DNA of 64,000 nt, from positions 887,278 through 951,277 of the forward strand of contig MNCI01011864.1 of NCBI GenBank assembly GCA_015680685.1, read 5' to 3'. This DNA is from Gnetum montanum (lineage: Eukaryota; Streptophyta; Gnetopsida; Gnetales; Gnetaceae). Shown here in pieces: positions 44,804 through 56,779 of this stretch; position 1 is the stretch's first letter; the number at the start of each line of letters is the position of its first letter. Under the pieces are notes generated by a model. The model was not told where the DNA came from and made no database searches. It saw only the letters and a program-made list of their open reading frames with translations. The position numbers and the translations under genes are program-made.

Positions 44804-45750
44804 TTTGTTGATCATGGCTTTGAACCAACCTTCACATCTTCCAGAACATCATTGATGGTTTCTAAATTTTTGCATGATTTTGGGACTACTTATCATTTGT
44901 TTTATTAATTTTTCCTACTTTTTATCTCCATATCCATTAATATTTCATGGTCATATTTTGAATTAAACCTTTGGTTTTAATTGTTCAAAAACTTATGTGC
45001 TTCCAAAGTTACATTAATTAGTCATGGAGGTTAGGGATATCTACTTTGAAATTTTTTCTAACATCATATTTTTGAAAATTATTGTAACTAATAATAATTG
45101 ATCAAAATAATGTGAATAGCTTGATGATTTTAGTTACCTAATATCCTTGGGCATAGCACAATGTCATCAACTTGTGCTTAAATGAAAACTATGGGATCCA
45201 AAAAGGGTTCATTATTAAAGAAAATTTATCAAAACTAATGTTGATCCTTTGGTGACTATAGGTGATGCCAAAAGGGATGCCTAAGGAAGATGGTGTTTTG
45301 CCAGGCATGAAAACGAGGCCAAGAGAGGGATAATAGAGGATATGCCCATAGATAAATAGTATCACATACAGGATAATGGCTCAAACATTACATGATTGTT
45401 CGATCCATGGGAAGATGAGAATAAATTTTAGTTCATCCTTCAAGAATGTTTTGCATAACTAGAGAGGCATCAAGATAACAATCAAGGTTGGAAGTCTACC
45501 ACTACTAGTGGCAGCAAGAAGAATCATCTTCAATGGCTTTTTGGAGACCTTTGCAAATTTTGTAATTTTCAATGTTTGTTTAGTCTTTTTGTTACTTTAT
45601 CATTTTTTCTACATCCACTAAATAAAATTTTGTAATGTAACACGCAGAGTCAGTTAGTAGTTAGAGTTAATCAATAATCCCATGCCTTTCCAATATTTTG
45701 TAAAGAACTTGTTCTTGCTTTAATTCACTCAAGGATAATTTTTCATTCAG
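44804..45750 (+). other. E2 3' noncoding region
   Basis: No coding frame of support. Purine-rich short frames near 45270-45330 (KEDGVLPGMKTRPRE) may be remains of an accessory ORF but match nothing I know. Confidence 0.45.
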
Positions 45751-45761
45751 TCATGAAGGTA
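45751..45761 (+). other. E2 polypurine tract (decayed)
   Basis: TCATGAAGGTA directly before the LTR; compare TCATGGGGGTA in E3a. The differences are two G-to-A changes. Confidence 0.65.
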
Positions 45762-46626
45762 TGATGAACTGTATTTTCCCTAGGCCTCAATATTGGATCC
45801 CTGATATCGAAGCACAAGTTACATTATCAAATATCTGATATCGCAGGATGTGTGCTTGCCTATATATATAGTGTTTGGATGCATGATTTGGAGTAGTTTA
45901 ATTCTTTTGTTAATAGAGTAGTCGAACCTTTATAGTTTTATTCTATAGTCTTAAAGAATAGTCAGTTAGTATCCACAGTGTGGATTTGAGTCAGTTGTAC
46001 AGTGTCATATTCAAGTGGCAATGTACCTAGACACATTCCATGAATGATAATAAGATCAAGATTGATTCTTTTTCATTGCAGCACTCTGACTTAGATTAAA
46101 TTTACTTTTAATGCAATTTATATTCTATGTACTTAGTTAATATTTACATTTCCATGCACGTTAATGAATTGGCAAAATATGCATGACTAGTTTCGAGAAT
46201 AAACACGTATTCACTTGGTAATCCCAACAACATCATTACTTGGTTCACCTAGTAGCATAGCATTTGATAATCCCAAGAGTGGATACATGGGTTCAAGATG
46301 TGTACGGTAAGCTAGGAATAGACACTTATTGCCCATAGGCGAGTTTAGAATTTATCTTCTTGTTGTTAATTAGATTAAATAATTAAGTTCTCTATTATCG
46401 TTAAGAGTAACATAAGGATAGAATAACATCAACAATCATATGCCTCACTTTGGACTAAATCATACATGACAAAGCTACCACTAGTCCAAGTGGGAAGATA
46501 GTGAACTATGATCAAGGCATGATAATCTAGATGCCATAACTAGTCCCATCCACAGAATTCAACTAGATCATGTGTGAACACTTGTGATTCATATGGTTGG
46601 GCATAGGGGGTACCTGCTGCTCATCG
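45762..46626 (+). repeat. E2 3' LTR
   Basis: 865 bp, starts TGATGAACTG and ends CTCATCG (the last A is changed). Triple 24-bp repeat at 46215-46287. U3 has fewer GATATCGGATCCC-like units than the left copy. Confidence 0.85.
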
Positions 46627-46631
46627 ATTAT
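46627..46631. repeat. Target-site duplication of E2, right
   Basis: ATTAT, equal to 19824-19828. Confidence 0.75.
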
Positions 46632-48513
46632 GCTACCATTCTTTATTGTGGATTCTATACTCTTTCACTCTTTTGTCTAACTCTTTACTATTATTTTATT
46701 ATTTGTATTACTAAGTCAAAATTCTAATAAATTTTTATCATTTTGAGCTTGTTATATTTTAAAATTTGTATTGAAACTCTATCCAAATTAGTTATTGTCT
46801 TTTTGGTAAATTTTTAGAAAACTTGGAAACCTTGCTCAACTTTCTTCTCAATTACTCTATGAATATTTTGGATTAGTTGTTGCTATAGGATGAGATTTTG
46901 TAGGGATTTTGTGAAATTTTGGCTATATTGAAAATTTTTTAGAAACGGGAATATAAAAAAGATAAATTATATATACTATGACCAAGTTTGCTCACTTGGT
47001 AATGGGAACTATAGATTTTTGAGATGTCCTTGTCTATATACAATAGTGAAATGCTTCTTAGTGGGCCTCACCCCATAGGAACAAAGGTTAGGATTGATTT
47101 TCAATCTTGCATTTTGATTCAGAAGTTCATGTGTAGCTAAGGACTTAGGCAAGATCATGACATTGAGAAATTAAATCTAAAGATGTGTCATGTGGCAAAG
47201 TAAAGACGGGTCCTTCCAAGGTATGTGCTATGACCTCTTTGGATATTAGGTTATTACCAAGACTTGACCATCATGGACTCACTTAACTCACTAGGATAAT
47301 TTGATGTTAGTTGTGAGGTTATTCCAAAACTTATCAATATATTTACAAGACTTATCCTTTAGATATTCTTACATTAAATTTATAAAAAATATTTTTGAAC
47401 TTTAGTGGTATTCTTGGATTTTGGACTATTTTTAAATATTTAATTGAAAATTTTGTTTAGCCCAAAATAACAAGAAAAATGCAAAAAAAAAAGACATGTA
47501 ATGACAAGTGGCTCAATGGTATTAAGGATGGACCTTTGGAAGTTGTTTAATAATTTTTGTATATTTTATATTTTTCTAAATAGAAAACTTGTAAAAATTT
47601 TGAATATGTAAGCTAGGTACCTACTTTTCATTACCATCAACATCATCATCATCCTAGTCTTGTCCTAAGGATGAGATCGAATACATGAGTTCTTTTCTGC
47701 CATTCACCTTTATGAAGAGCTAGATCTTTGTTTATTGCATTGTTTCTAGAGGACATCCTAGCATGCCCTTGCTCATTTTCCATAGCAACCATCTAGTGAC
47801 TAATCTAGAAAATGCCTTTGCATTTACAAATTTTGAAAAAGAACTTATTCATAAGATTTTGCATGGTTTTACAATCAACTTGACATTAACCCTCCTCTTT
47901 TTGTATCTAAGCTTGGGATTGACATTGGTGGAGATAAGATAGGTATCTATTTTTGTAAATAAATAAAAATATATGATAGTTATGAAATTTTTGTCTTTGC
48001 GATCTTAATAGTGATGTTATAAGGATAATTTCTCACATTAATGCAAGCTACAAGTTTAAGAGAAAATAATATTATATTACTATATATTATTATTTTATTG
48101 TTTATTGTAATAAACATTTAAATAAAAAACTTTATTTTTAGAAGCCCAATTGAGATAAAATGAGTATCATTATGATCATCTCCTCATGTTCTTCCCAATT
48201 ATTATTTTGTTTTCTAGAATTTATGCTTTGTGGTTGCATTTGTTTTCCATTTTGTAATTTTTTATTTAATTATTAATGCTATTAAAATATAAAATTTTAT
48301 CATACTATGTTACACTATTTTCTTTATGCTCATAATTGATAAGTTCTATTAGTTAAACATTATTTTTATAATATAGTTAGATAATGGATAAATTCAAATC
48401 CTTAAGGGTTTCATAGCATTTATATTAGTTATTTATGGGATTTTATAAATAGTTAATAGGAATGTTCCTTAGGTAGATTGATAGGTCTATTAGCTCCATC
48501 AATAGCCATGGAA
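46632..48513. other. AT-rich intergenic sequence, nothing seen
   Basis: No open frame, LTR or repeat could be supported. It may be the host sequence or a very old element into which E2 and E3b inserted. Confidence 0.5.
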
Positions 48514-48518
48514 ACAAC
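48514..48518. repeat. Target-site duplication of E3b, left
   Basis: ACAAC, equal to 60094-60098. Confidence 0.82.
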
Positions 48519-49442
48519 TGATGAGCGGCGAGGTACCCCTATGCCCAACCATATGAATCATGAAGCGTTAATGCATGATCTGGTCCAATTCTATAGACTT
48601 TATCATTTCCAGTGCACTAGTCCTTTAGGAAGTGAATCTAGCCTTAAGGTCAATTTTTGTCTTTCCAATTACAGTTGTGATGTTCATTGGTATAGTTAAG
48701 TGTAACTAAGGCACTCGATTTTTATCATTTTTATGTTTTATAGTTGGGTGCTTGAAATGTAGATAAAAGAAATTTGATTAATTAATCTAAATTAACTAAT
48801 TAACTAGCATTTAACTAATCCTAACATAAGCATCCATTCCCACTTTCCGTACATGTCCTGAACACATGTATCCACTATTGGGTGACCAAGCACTATGCTA
48901 CTGGGTGTACCAAGCAATAACGTTGTTGGGATTACCAAACGAATATGTGTTACGCTCGAAGTGGTCATACTTATGTGTGTACTCTATCTAGCTTGATTGC
49001 TTCATTAATGTAATAACTAGAAAATATTTAATAACTAATTGAAAACATTTAATAAATAGTTGGAAATAGTAAATGCATGAATAAAATAGCTAATCTATCT
49101 AAAGTGCTGCAAGGTTTATCAAAAAGCTCATCTTTATTGCCACACACACTATCATGCTTAGGTACAACAATGCTCAAATAAAGATCTGTACACTCAATGA
49201 CTCTTGCTGCAGGCACTTGGAGGAAAAATTCTAACTTTTGAATGGAAAAAATGCAAGAGCTCTGCTACAACTACAATCTACTTCTTGCATAAATGTAGCT
49301 GCAAGCTTGTATTTATAGTTGACACATGATACTACATTGACAAGGCCTCATTGATGCATGGTAAGATGCATCAACTAGGCCTCATCGACGAGGCCCAATT
49401 AACAAGGCCTTGTTGATGCAACCAACTTAATGCAACTCATCA
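48519..49442 (-). repeat. E3b 3' LTR (left copy)
   Basis: Plus-strand start TGATGAGCGGCGAGGTACC, end AACTCATCA. Triple 24-bp repeat at 48870-48940. U3 (49319-49442) carries AAGGCCTT-type palindromes such as TTAACAAGGCCTTGTTGA (49399-49416) and the inverted repeat TGATGCAT...ATGCATCA. Confidence 0.87.
49309..49318 (-). promoter_or_regulatory. TATA box in the E3b 3' LTR
   Basis: The minus strand reads CTATAAATAC, as in E2 and E3a. The right LTR has it at 59944-59953. Confidence 0.7.
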
Positions 49443-49453
49443 TACCTGCACGA
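49443..49453 (-). other. E3b polypurine tract
   Basis: The minus strand reads TCGTGCAGGTA directly before the LTR start TGATGAG. Confidence 0.6.
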
Positions 49454-49763
49454 CTGAATGGAAACTCATCATTGAGTTTTGTTACAAAATTGGGAAGGTA
49501 TGGGATTATTGGCTAACTTTTCTTCACACAAAACAAACTGACTATCTTGACAAAAAAAATGGTGTACAGATCAGCACATTACAAAAAGTGAATGTGTTCA
49601 AGACACAAAATTGAACACCATGACTCAACTCCTCAAAACCAGATAACACGTTCCTTGATGATGTGAAGCTTGTTGAAGAAGATCAAAGGATCCTAGGTAG
49701 TGGTGGTTGTTGGGGCTCTGAGGGACCTTCACTGGCTTCATGCATTAGTGGTGGTTGAGTTGG
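49454..49763 (-). other. E3b 3' untranslated region
   Basis: Short noncoding part between ORF1 and the polypurine tract; a Pro/Gln-rich reading after the first ORF1 stop may be its decayed end. Confidence 0.45.
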
Positions 49764-52463
49764 CTACGATTGTCCTACTACTGCTATAACTTCAAGTGGA
49801 AGGCGAAAAGCATCCAACAATGCTTTCATTTTCTCCTCCTTACTCCTAGGATCATGCACCATCCACGTAGCTTTTCTAATGTGGGTTGAAATAGGCACAT
49901 CCCAAGGACACAGGATTGCTGGAAACAACTCCTTTGCATTGACAAACCAAGTAGCAAATTGTTTGCATTCAATGTTGAATACCCTAACTATGTCCTTCAA
50001 CTCCTAGTAGTCATTCATCCATTTGGCTAGGTTCTTAGCAATAGATCATTGATCTTTGAATTTTCCTCTGAGGACTTCAAGTGTAGCATTAGCACTCTCA
50101 AGCTTTTTCTTAGTGTCGTTGTGGTGTTTGAACTCAGTCTCAGATAACAGATACAAGCTAGTCACTTTTTGTCCTAATTCTGACCATGATCGTTTGGCCA
50201 TTAGCATTACTAGGTTTGTGTAATGGAGATTTGCCAACTCCATGTACTCTATCATCTCCTTGATTTGCAACTCCTTCAAGTGGATCTCCACTTTGTTGTA
50301 GGTGTCAATCCCATCAAGAATAGGTTGCCACATCTCTCTTCCTTATTGAAGTTTCTCAAGGGCTTCACTCATTTTTGCCTTTGCCATTTAGATTTTCTTT
50401 TCATTTACTTCTTTTTGTAGGCCAACCTAGTCTCTGCAAGGATTTTTTACCTTCTCAAATTTGAGTGCTTTGTTCTTCCAGGTGATGATTTTGATGGCTG
50501 ATTTTTGGTGCAAGGCATGCACTTCCTTCATTGATAAATTGCAATTTTTCATGACCAATCTTCTTAGTTCAGTATTTATTGTGGCAAGCTTCTCTTGTTG
50601 TTGATGAATGAATTCTTGCATTTGATCTTTCTGTGCATCAACATTTTGTAGGCAATGATTTTATGCAGTCAATGCTTCATTCTCTTGGTGCATCTGATTC
50701 AAGTCCTTTTTGAATGAGTACATTTTGACCTTAGCTATGGACTGTTTAAAGATGGTCATCACCATCTCCTCCTAAACCTTCTAAAATCATTCTTGAAGTT
50801 GTTTGATAGCTTCATCTCTTGTTATTGTTAGGTTAAGGATTGCTTATTATGCAAGTTGGGCATGAATTTTAGCAACTGCTATGGCCAAGCATTAATTTCA
50901 CTCTTGGGCCATTTCTAGTTGCCCCTCCAAAATAATACACCTACCCCTTGCATTCAGTAGCTTCGACTAGGTTACAATGATGTTCTATAGAAGATCAAAG
51001 ATGTCTGAAGTCAGTTGCCTAGTTCCTACTACTCATTCCAGTAATTGTTCATGCTCAGTTGTGTTCAACTTCCCACTAACTATGCCTACAGATATTTGCA
51101 TGTCTTGAAGTGCAGATGTGTTTGGTACAAATGCCACAAGTGTGTTTAATGCTTCTACTACATGGTTAGTAACCATACCATTGGTGCTGCATCACCAAGA
51201 CAACTGCCCCTTCACCTTCCTCCAACCTCACAGAGAAAGTGGCAACATTCCGAAAGATTTATGGAAATAGATAATGTGTTGCTAGTGACACCATCACCTC
51301 TCGAGCATTGGGATCTGACCTCAAAAGTAGCTACATTCTTTGGGCAAAGAAAATGGGACCACCCCTCTCCATCTAGATAACTATTTTGGCCACCTCATTA
51401 AGGTGACTCATCACTAGCCAATACATAGATGGATCCATCTCACTGATTCCTACTTATTTCTCTTGTTCACTCAAGAGCTATTCTGGAATTTTCCATAAAT
51501 GTTCAATGGTTGCATAGGTCTTCAATGTTATTTCCTGAGTGGGTGGTGGTGGCGATAACTACTCTTCTTGGGTTGTCATTGGAGTTTTATCATTCATGAT
51601 TTCTAACCATGAGGCCAAGGGATCATGCCTAAGAGTGTCGTTAGAGTAGTGAACAATGCTTGCCCTTTTGTAAAGTTTTCTAATGAGGTATAGAAAGGGC
51701 AGGGTTTTCCTTCCACATTCATTTTCTTTAAAGTGTTTCTCAAATTCCAAGTATAGCAGTTGTGGAAGATTAATAAGGAACTTCCCATGTAGAGTATTGC
51801 ATGCTTGGGTAGAGAAAGTAGTCACCTTACTTGGCCTCACCATTGGATTGAGGTGATGGGCCATAGCCTTGAAATAAATCTACTCCACTAGTGTGAGCAC
51901 ATCATACTCCTTATGGTTGACCTTGTAGCATCGTTGGGTCCACTTCCTCTTGGCTTCAAGATCGCCTTTTGTAGATAATTCAGCTACTTGTGTTCCTGTA
52001 CCAGGTAACCCAAGTGCTTATGCAATGGCTTTTGCCAAGTAACTCACTTGAATGTCCTTGATCTTAACAATGAATCCTGGCCTTTGGCTACTCCATAAGA
52101 GATAGGTCTTTCCCATGTACCATTCCATTGGACGTGATGACTGGCCACATGGGAGAAGCTTGTAGTTGTGTCTTGACATCCTCTGGGGCTTTGTCCAAAA
52201 AAGGCCAAAGTTGATCTCTTGAAGAACCGATCTTTGAATGTCTTGAGACTAAATGATGTTTAGGTAGGCTTGAGTTAAAGTGACCTCAAGCCTTAGCGTG
52301 GGTCTAGGAACTTCTCCTCTTTGTGATTATTTGATTAGCACTTCTTCCTTTAGAATATATCCGATAGATTCCACTTTAGGCTCCTCTCAAAGAGGTCCTA
52401 TTGCATGGGTTGCCTCTAGTAGTTCTTGGCCTTATTCTTACTAGCCCCTTTCAACAATGACAT
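49764..52463 (-). pseudogene. ORF1 of E3b, about 900 codons, unrecognised
   Basis: Starting at ATG 52463-52461 (MSLLKGASKNKAKN), the frame can be followed to 49764 through stops. Undamaged pieces are 51559-51864, 50427-50621, 50046-50333 and 49764-50000. N-terminal blocks LQASPMWP, WYMGKTYLLW, IQVSYLAKAIA and NLPQLLYLEFEKHF align with E3a ORF1. The middle is a long Lys/Glu/Gln coiled coil (VLRGKFKDQ, IEYMELANLHYTNL), and the end has TWMVHDPRSKEEK. No signal peptide or transmembrane segment is evident, so it does not look like a classical env-like protein although it is in that position. I do not recognise the family. Conservation of length and block order between two diverged elements argues that it was once selected. 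Confidence 0.65.
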
Positions 52464-53145
52464 TATTGGACTTCCTATTAGTGGTTGGTGTGGAATAGTA
52501 AGAAGTCCATGAAAAACACTCAAGCACTTAAGAAAAAAGAATATGACAAAGAATATTGAGTCCCCTTAAAGTCACCCCTTTACAAACCTTTTAATTGTAG
52601 AACTACTAAGGTCATCGATTAATTAAAAGTTTCTTTAATGAAAGGGACCTCAAATTCCCAGAACTAGAAAAACCATAGAGTTTATTGGATGGGTAGATGA
52701 TGTGAACTGACTACTCGTTCCATGAAAAATAAACCATGTCAAAGTCGTCAAACATCAGAACTCAAAAATAGAAACCAAACAATGACAATTACATATTAAG
52801 CACAAACCATCATTAGTAAACAGCAATAACTGCATCGTGTCTTGTGACAATAAAGCACATTTATTAGCACAAATAAGAGAAAATCATACTTGAACAAAAG
52901 AAAGAAAAATAAAGTAAAAGATATAAGAAAGTGTAAAATAATCAAGAAAGTTTGAAGGTACTAAAGATGGTGTAAAATTAGAAATTTGTAAAATCAAAAG
53001 CATAAAAAAAACAAAAAGTAGAAAAATTGAGAGGCCAATTTGATGGTTAGCACAGATGGCCATATTCCCCATGACTGAGTTGAAAGGAGGAGATTTGAAA
53101 AATAGAATGTGGTTGTCCATCTGTTAAGGCGGTAGTTGCACTAGC
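52464..53145 (-). other. Spacer between integrase and ORF1 in E3b
   Basis: AT-rich and A-rich on the plus strand, no supported gene. On the minus strand a CCACTAATAG lies just before ORF1 and could be a splice acceptor, as the TTGCAG before E3a ORF1 could; ORF1 may be made from a spliced RNA. This is conjecture. Confidence 0.35.
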
Positions 53146-54300
53146 CTACCTTAGTTCTAGAAAAGGCTTCACTTGTTGGATATTGACCAACTGCTTTTTA
53201 TTTACGCATTCAGGCTTGTAGATCAACATGGCCTCAAAGAGAAAGATTTGATCAATTATATAAGGTCCCTTCCACAATGTTTGAAATTTTTTGTTTTGAG
53301 GTACATGTGTGGGATTCCAGTAAAGAACCTTATCTCCTAGTTGAAATTTTACTTTCCTTATTTTGAGGTCATGATGTTGCTTGTTGAATGCGTTGTTCAC
53401 CTCATTCAAATATAGGACCACTACTTGATTTTTGTCTAATACATTCAAGTTGATTATTCTTTCTTTCTATGCTAGAATTATGTCAAGATTTAGTTCACAA
53501 GCTATTAGAAGTGTACAGAGCTTAGATTGGATTAGAAGCATTGGAAGTTTTCTGTACACTAAATCTTAGAGAGAATAGCCAGTAGGAAGTTTCCAACTTG
53601 AACGATAAGCCCATAGAGCCTCGGTAATCTTTGTACTACAATCATTCCTATATTTGTTAATGGTTTGCATTAGTATTTTTGTAATCTCCTTGTTGGTTAC
53701 CTTTGCTTGACCATTAGCTTGGGGGTGGTAAGGTGTTGTTAATTTATGTTCTACCCCCAAGCATTGCATTAACTATCTAAATGTGGCACTTGTGAAATGA
53801 GTTCCTTTATTAGAAATTAGTGAACATGGCACCCCAAACCTATTCATGATATTTTGTTATATAAATTTGGTAGCAGTGAATGATGTACAATCAGTAATGG
53901 TTACTGCTTCTACCCTTTTGTATAGTAGTTAACTACTACTATAATATATGTCTTTTCATTGGACATGGATGTGATGGGACCCATGAAGTTAATGCCCCAT
54001 ATGTCGAAAGGTTTTAGTGGTTGAATCCACTATTGAGGACCTTTCATGTGAGTCGTCATCCCCCTGTCATGTTGATAACATTCATAAGACTTGACGAACT
54101 AGTGGACATCCCTAAAGATTTTAGGCCAATAGTATCCTGCCATCAGGATTTTTATGCTGTGTGTCTTCCTACATAGTGGCCTTTGCAAGGCCCTTCATGA
54201 GCATCCTGGAGAATGCATAGTTGATCTTTGTTAGGGCACACTAGTAGATCAAGCCATTAGCACACACCTTGTAAAGGTGTCTATTGATTTCCATGAAGTA
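53146..54300 (-). pseudogene. pol: E3b integrase, broken
   Basis: The C-terminal part (53146-53448, 100 codons open) reads KFQLGDKVLYWNPTH and TLWKGPYII. The core piece 53566-53769 holds GVEHKLTTPYHPQANGQ and ALWAYRSSWKLPTGYS. The zinc finger and first catalytic Asp lie upstream, in a region full of stops (about 53870-54300). The C-terminus differs from that of the pol at 1-3190, which separates the two subfamilies. Confidence 0.82.
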
Positions 54301-54564
54301 TTTGACCTAATGAAGAAATTGTTGCTTCTTCCTAAAATCCATGTCTTGTGGCATCTCTTGAGTGAGAAGATATGTGAGGATGCCATTATACCATGTTGCT
54401 TCTACAAACGTCTTTTCACTTATTACTCTTGTAAAGAGGAGTTCATTAGGAAACTAATTAGCGAGCAGACACTTCTCCTCTTTGTTATCCCATCTTAAGT
54501 GAGAAAGGTGACTAGTGACCACATTCTTAGTCCCTTTTCGATCTACCATAGTGAGATCGAATTC

Positions 54565-54849
54565 CTATAAGAGCATAAGCCACCATATAACACGAGGCCT
54601 CACTATTGTCTTGTTCATGAGGAAGTGAATTGCACTATGGCCCATATGCACAAATACTTTGTAACCAAGCACATAGTACCTAAACATTTCTAGTGCATAC
54701 ACCACTACCATTAATTCTTTTTCCATGGTGGTGTAATTTAATTGTGCTTCCACAATGTTTTGACTCATGCAGTGGATGTAATATAGATGTTTCTTATTAT
54801 CCATATGCATGAATACTGCTCCCAAAGCATAGTTAGATGCATTTGTCAT
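54565..54849 (-). pseudogene. pol: E3b RNase H, broken
   Basis: A 94-codon open frame reads TNASNYALGAVFMHMDN, then YTTMEKELMVVVYALEMFRYY and HMGHSAIHFLMNK. Both Asp residues of the usual DASD motif are Asn (NASN), so the active site is lost by G-to-A changes. Confidence 0.85.
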
Positions 54850-55800
54850 GATATGGAATGACTTGGACCAATATGATGCTCATAGTATTAGTGTTTCTAT
54901 GAGTTTCTATTTTAATTATTAAAATGTATGTTCACACTCTTTAGTCTAGATGAAAGGTGCATCTTTCTTTGTAAGCTCTACCAATGGCTTTGTGATCTTA
55001 AAGAAATTCTCTATCAATCATCGATAGTAGCCAATGTGTCCATTGAATGGCCAAACATCTTTAACGGTATTTGGTTGGTGTTTTATTCCTTGGATGACCC
55101 TTATCATTTCTGGGTCTACCTCAATCCGTTTCTATGAAATTTAGTGCCCTAGCATAATGCCTTCTTGAACCATGAGATGTCTCTTTTGCCAGTTGAACCA
55201 TAGGTTTGTCTCTACACATCTCTTTAGTACTTGATGGAGTCAGTTCAAGGCTTGCTCAAAAGTAGCTCCATAGGTGGAAAAATCATCCATGAAGACTTCA
55301 ACACCACTACCAATCTGCTATTGAAAGATACTAAGGACTAAGCATTGAATTGTTGTAGGGGCATTGCACAGACCAAATGACATCTTACAATATGAAAAAG
55401 TCCCCCAGGGACTCATGAGTGTTGTCTTGGCCTAATCTTTGGGTGCAATCTAAATTTTGTTATAGCCACTATAACCATCCAAGAAACTATAATAATAATG
55501 CCCAGATATGGTGTCTAATACTTGATCTACAAATGGAAAAGGAAAGTGATTCTTAAATGTTGTCATATTTAATAGCCTAAAGTCAATGCAAACCTACCAT
55601 TTTCCACCCTTCTTGGGTATAATTATGAGTGGACTAACCCACTCACTATTTGCAATTGGATAGATGAACCTCACCTTAAGGAGTTGCTCTATCTCTTCCT
55701 TCATGATTTGCTTCAATTTGGGGTTCAGTAGCCTCTACGATTGCCTTCTAGGTTTCATAGCTGAGTCAGTGTAAATGCAATGCTAACATATCCTTGGATC
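54850..55800 (-). pseudogene. pol: E3b reverse transcriptase, broken
   Basis: Through stops the minus strand gives FLDGYSGYNKI, SFGLCNAPTTIQ, the catalytic box FMDD (55282-55293) and downstream GIMLGH and PFNGHIGYYR. LCNAP with FMDD is the Athila form. More than ten stops and some shifts are present. Confidence 0.82.
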
Positions 55801-56247
55801 AATTTCTATTAGCTCTGGATATGTCCAAGAAAAGGTTGTTGACCATTTGTTTACCACTTTCAACAACTTTTCTTTTTACGCAGGAGAAAGTTTGTCATTA
55901 ATGATGATTGATTTACCATTTTTAAAAAATGCATACTCCATACCAACTAGTAAATTTTTTAGCTCTAAGGACTCCTACTTGAAGTGATCAGGGATTTCCA
56001 ACTCTTCCCAATAGGTATCATCATCTTCATTAGAGAGTTGGGAATGGACTTGTTCAATTTTGTCCATGCCTTCAACATATGCACATGTTAAGCTCTTAGT
56101 TGGTTCCATGCATAGTGTGCTACTATCTGAATCAACTATCAACCACTAGGTGCCCTCCTATTTTGTGGTTGCTGCATACAAACACCTTTGAATGTTAATT
56201 TCTTATGCACACTGATTGCATGCCTTAATGTATGTGCTATTAATGAA

Positions 56248-56526
56248 CTAAATCTTTTGCATGCAATTGCACCTTTTATTATTGTATGTGATGCATGAAA
56301 TATGCTTCTTCTCAATCTTACCTAGCTCATTTTCCTTAAATATTTCTAAAGATAGGTCCCTTATACCCATTCTTGCATCAACTGTGCTTAACCAAGCCCT
56401 TCCCATAATGATGGGAAAGTCATTTTTATAGTTTTCCATCTTGATTACTAAAAAATTAGCAAGAGAGGATAACCCACAAACTATGGTCACAATGTCCTCT
56501 ATTAATCCTATAGGGATAGTAATCAA
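56248..56526 (-). pseudogene. E3b protease region
   Basis: This 92-codon open frame contains IPIGLIEDIVTIV and then NDFPIIMGRAWLSTVDA, the I-I-x-G-R-x-W-L signature near the end of retroelement protease. The active-site triplet lies upstream (about 56560-56680), where the frame is broken. Confidence 0.65.
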
Positions 56527-56779
56527 ATGATCTACTAATTCTAGATGAATGTTGCTCTTCTTGAGAGGTGGTAGGTTCTAGGCCTTGTACATGTCATGGG
56601 AGATGAGATTAACTTTGAAACCAGAGTTAGGAAGAGCTTTTCATGACTCATGTCTAGCAACTATAGATAAATGAGTGGACTTCCTAGTTGAGATCTTTTT
56701 ATAACAAGATTGCTAGCCTTAATCCAGTCAGAAACATCATGAGTTAGCATTATAGTGCAGATCCTATGTGGCCTTTGGT

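Larger units (their letters stand above)
19829..46626 (+). mobile_element. E2: gag-only family A element, split by G
   Basis: LTRs of 879 and 865 bp, a tRNA-Asp-type primer site, a gag region, a polypurine tract and a 5-bp target duplication define the element. Without G and its target copy (24376-43472 region) it would be about 7.7 kb. It has no protease, RT or integrase between gag (ending near 23393) and the 3' LTR; the 3' half is noncoding and resembles the repeat at 8000-8745. It therefore needed proteins of a relative such as E3b, whose gag and LTR it shares. A minisatellite-bearing insertion lies in its 3' part. Confidence 0.85.
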
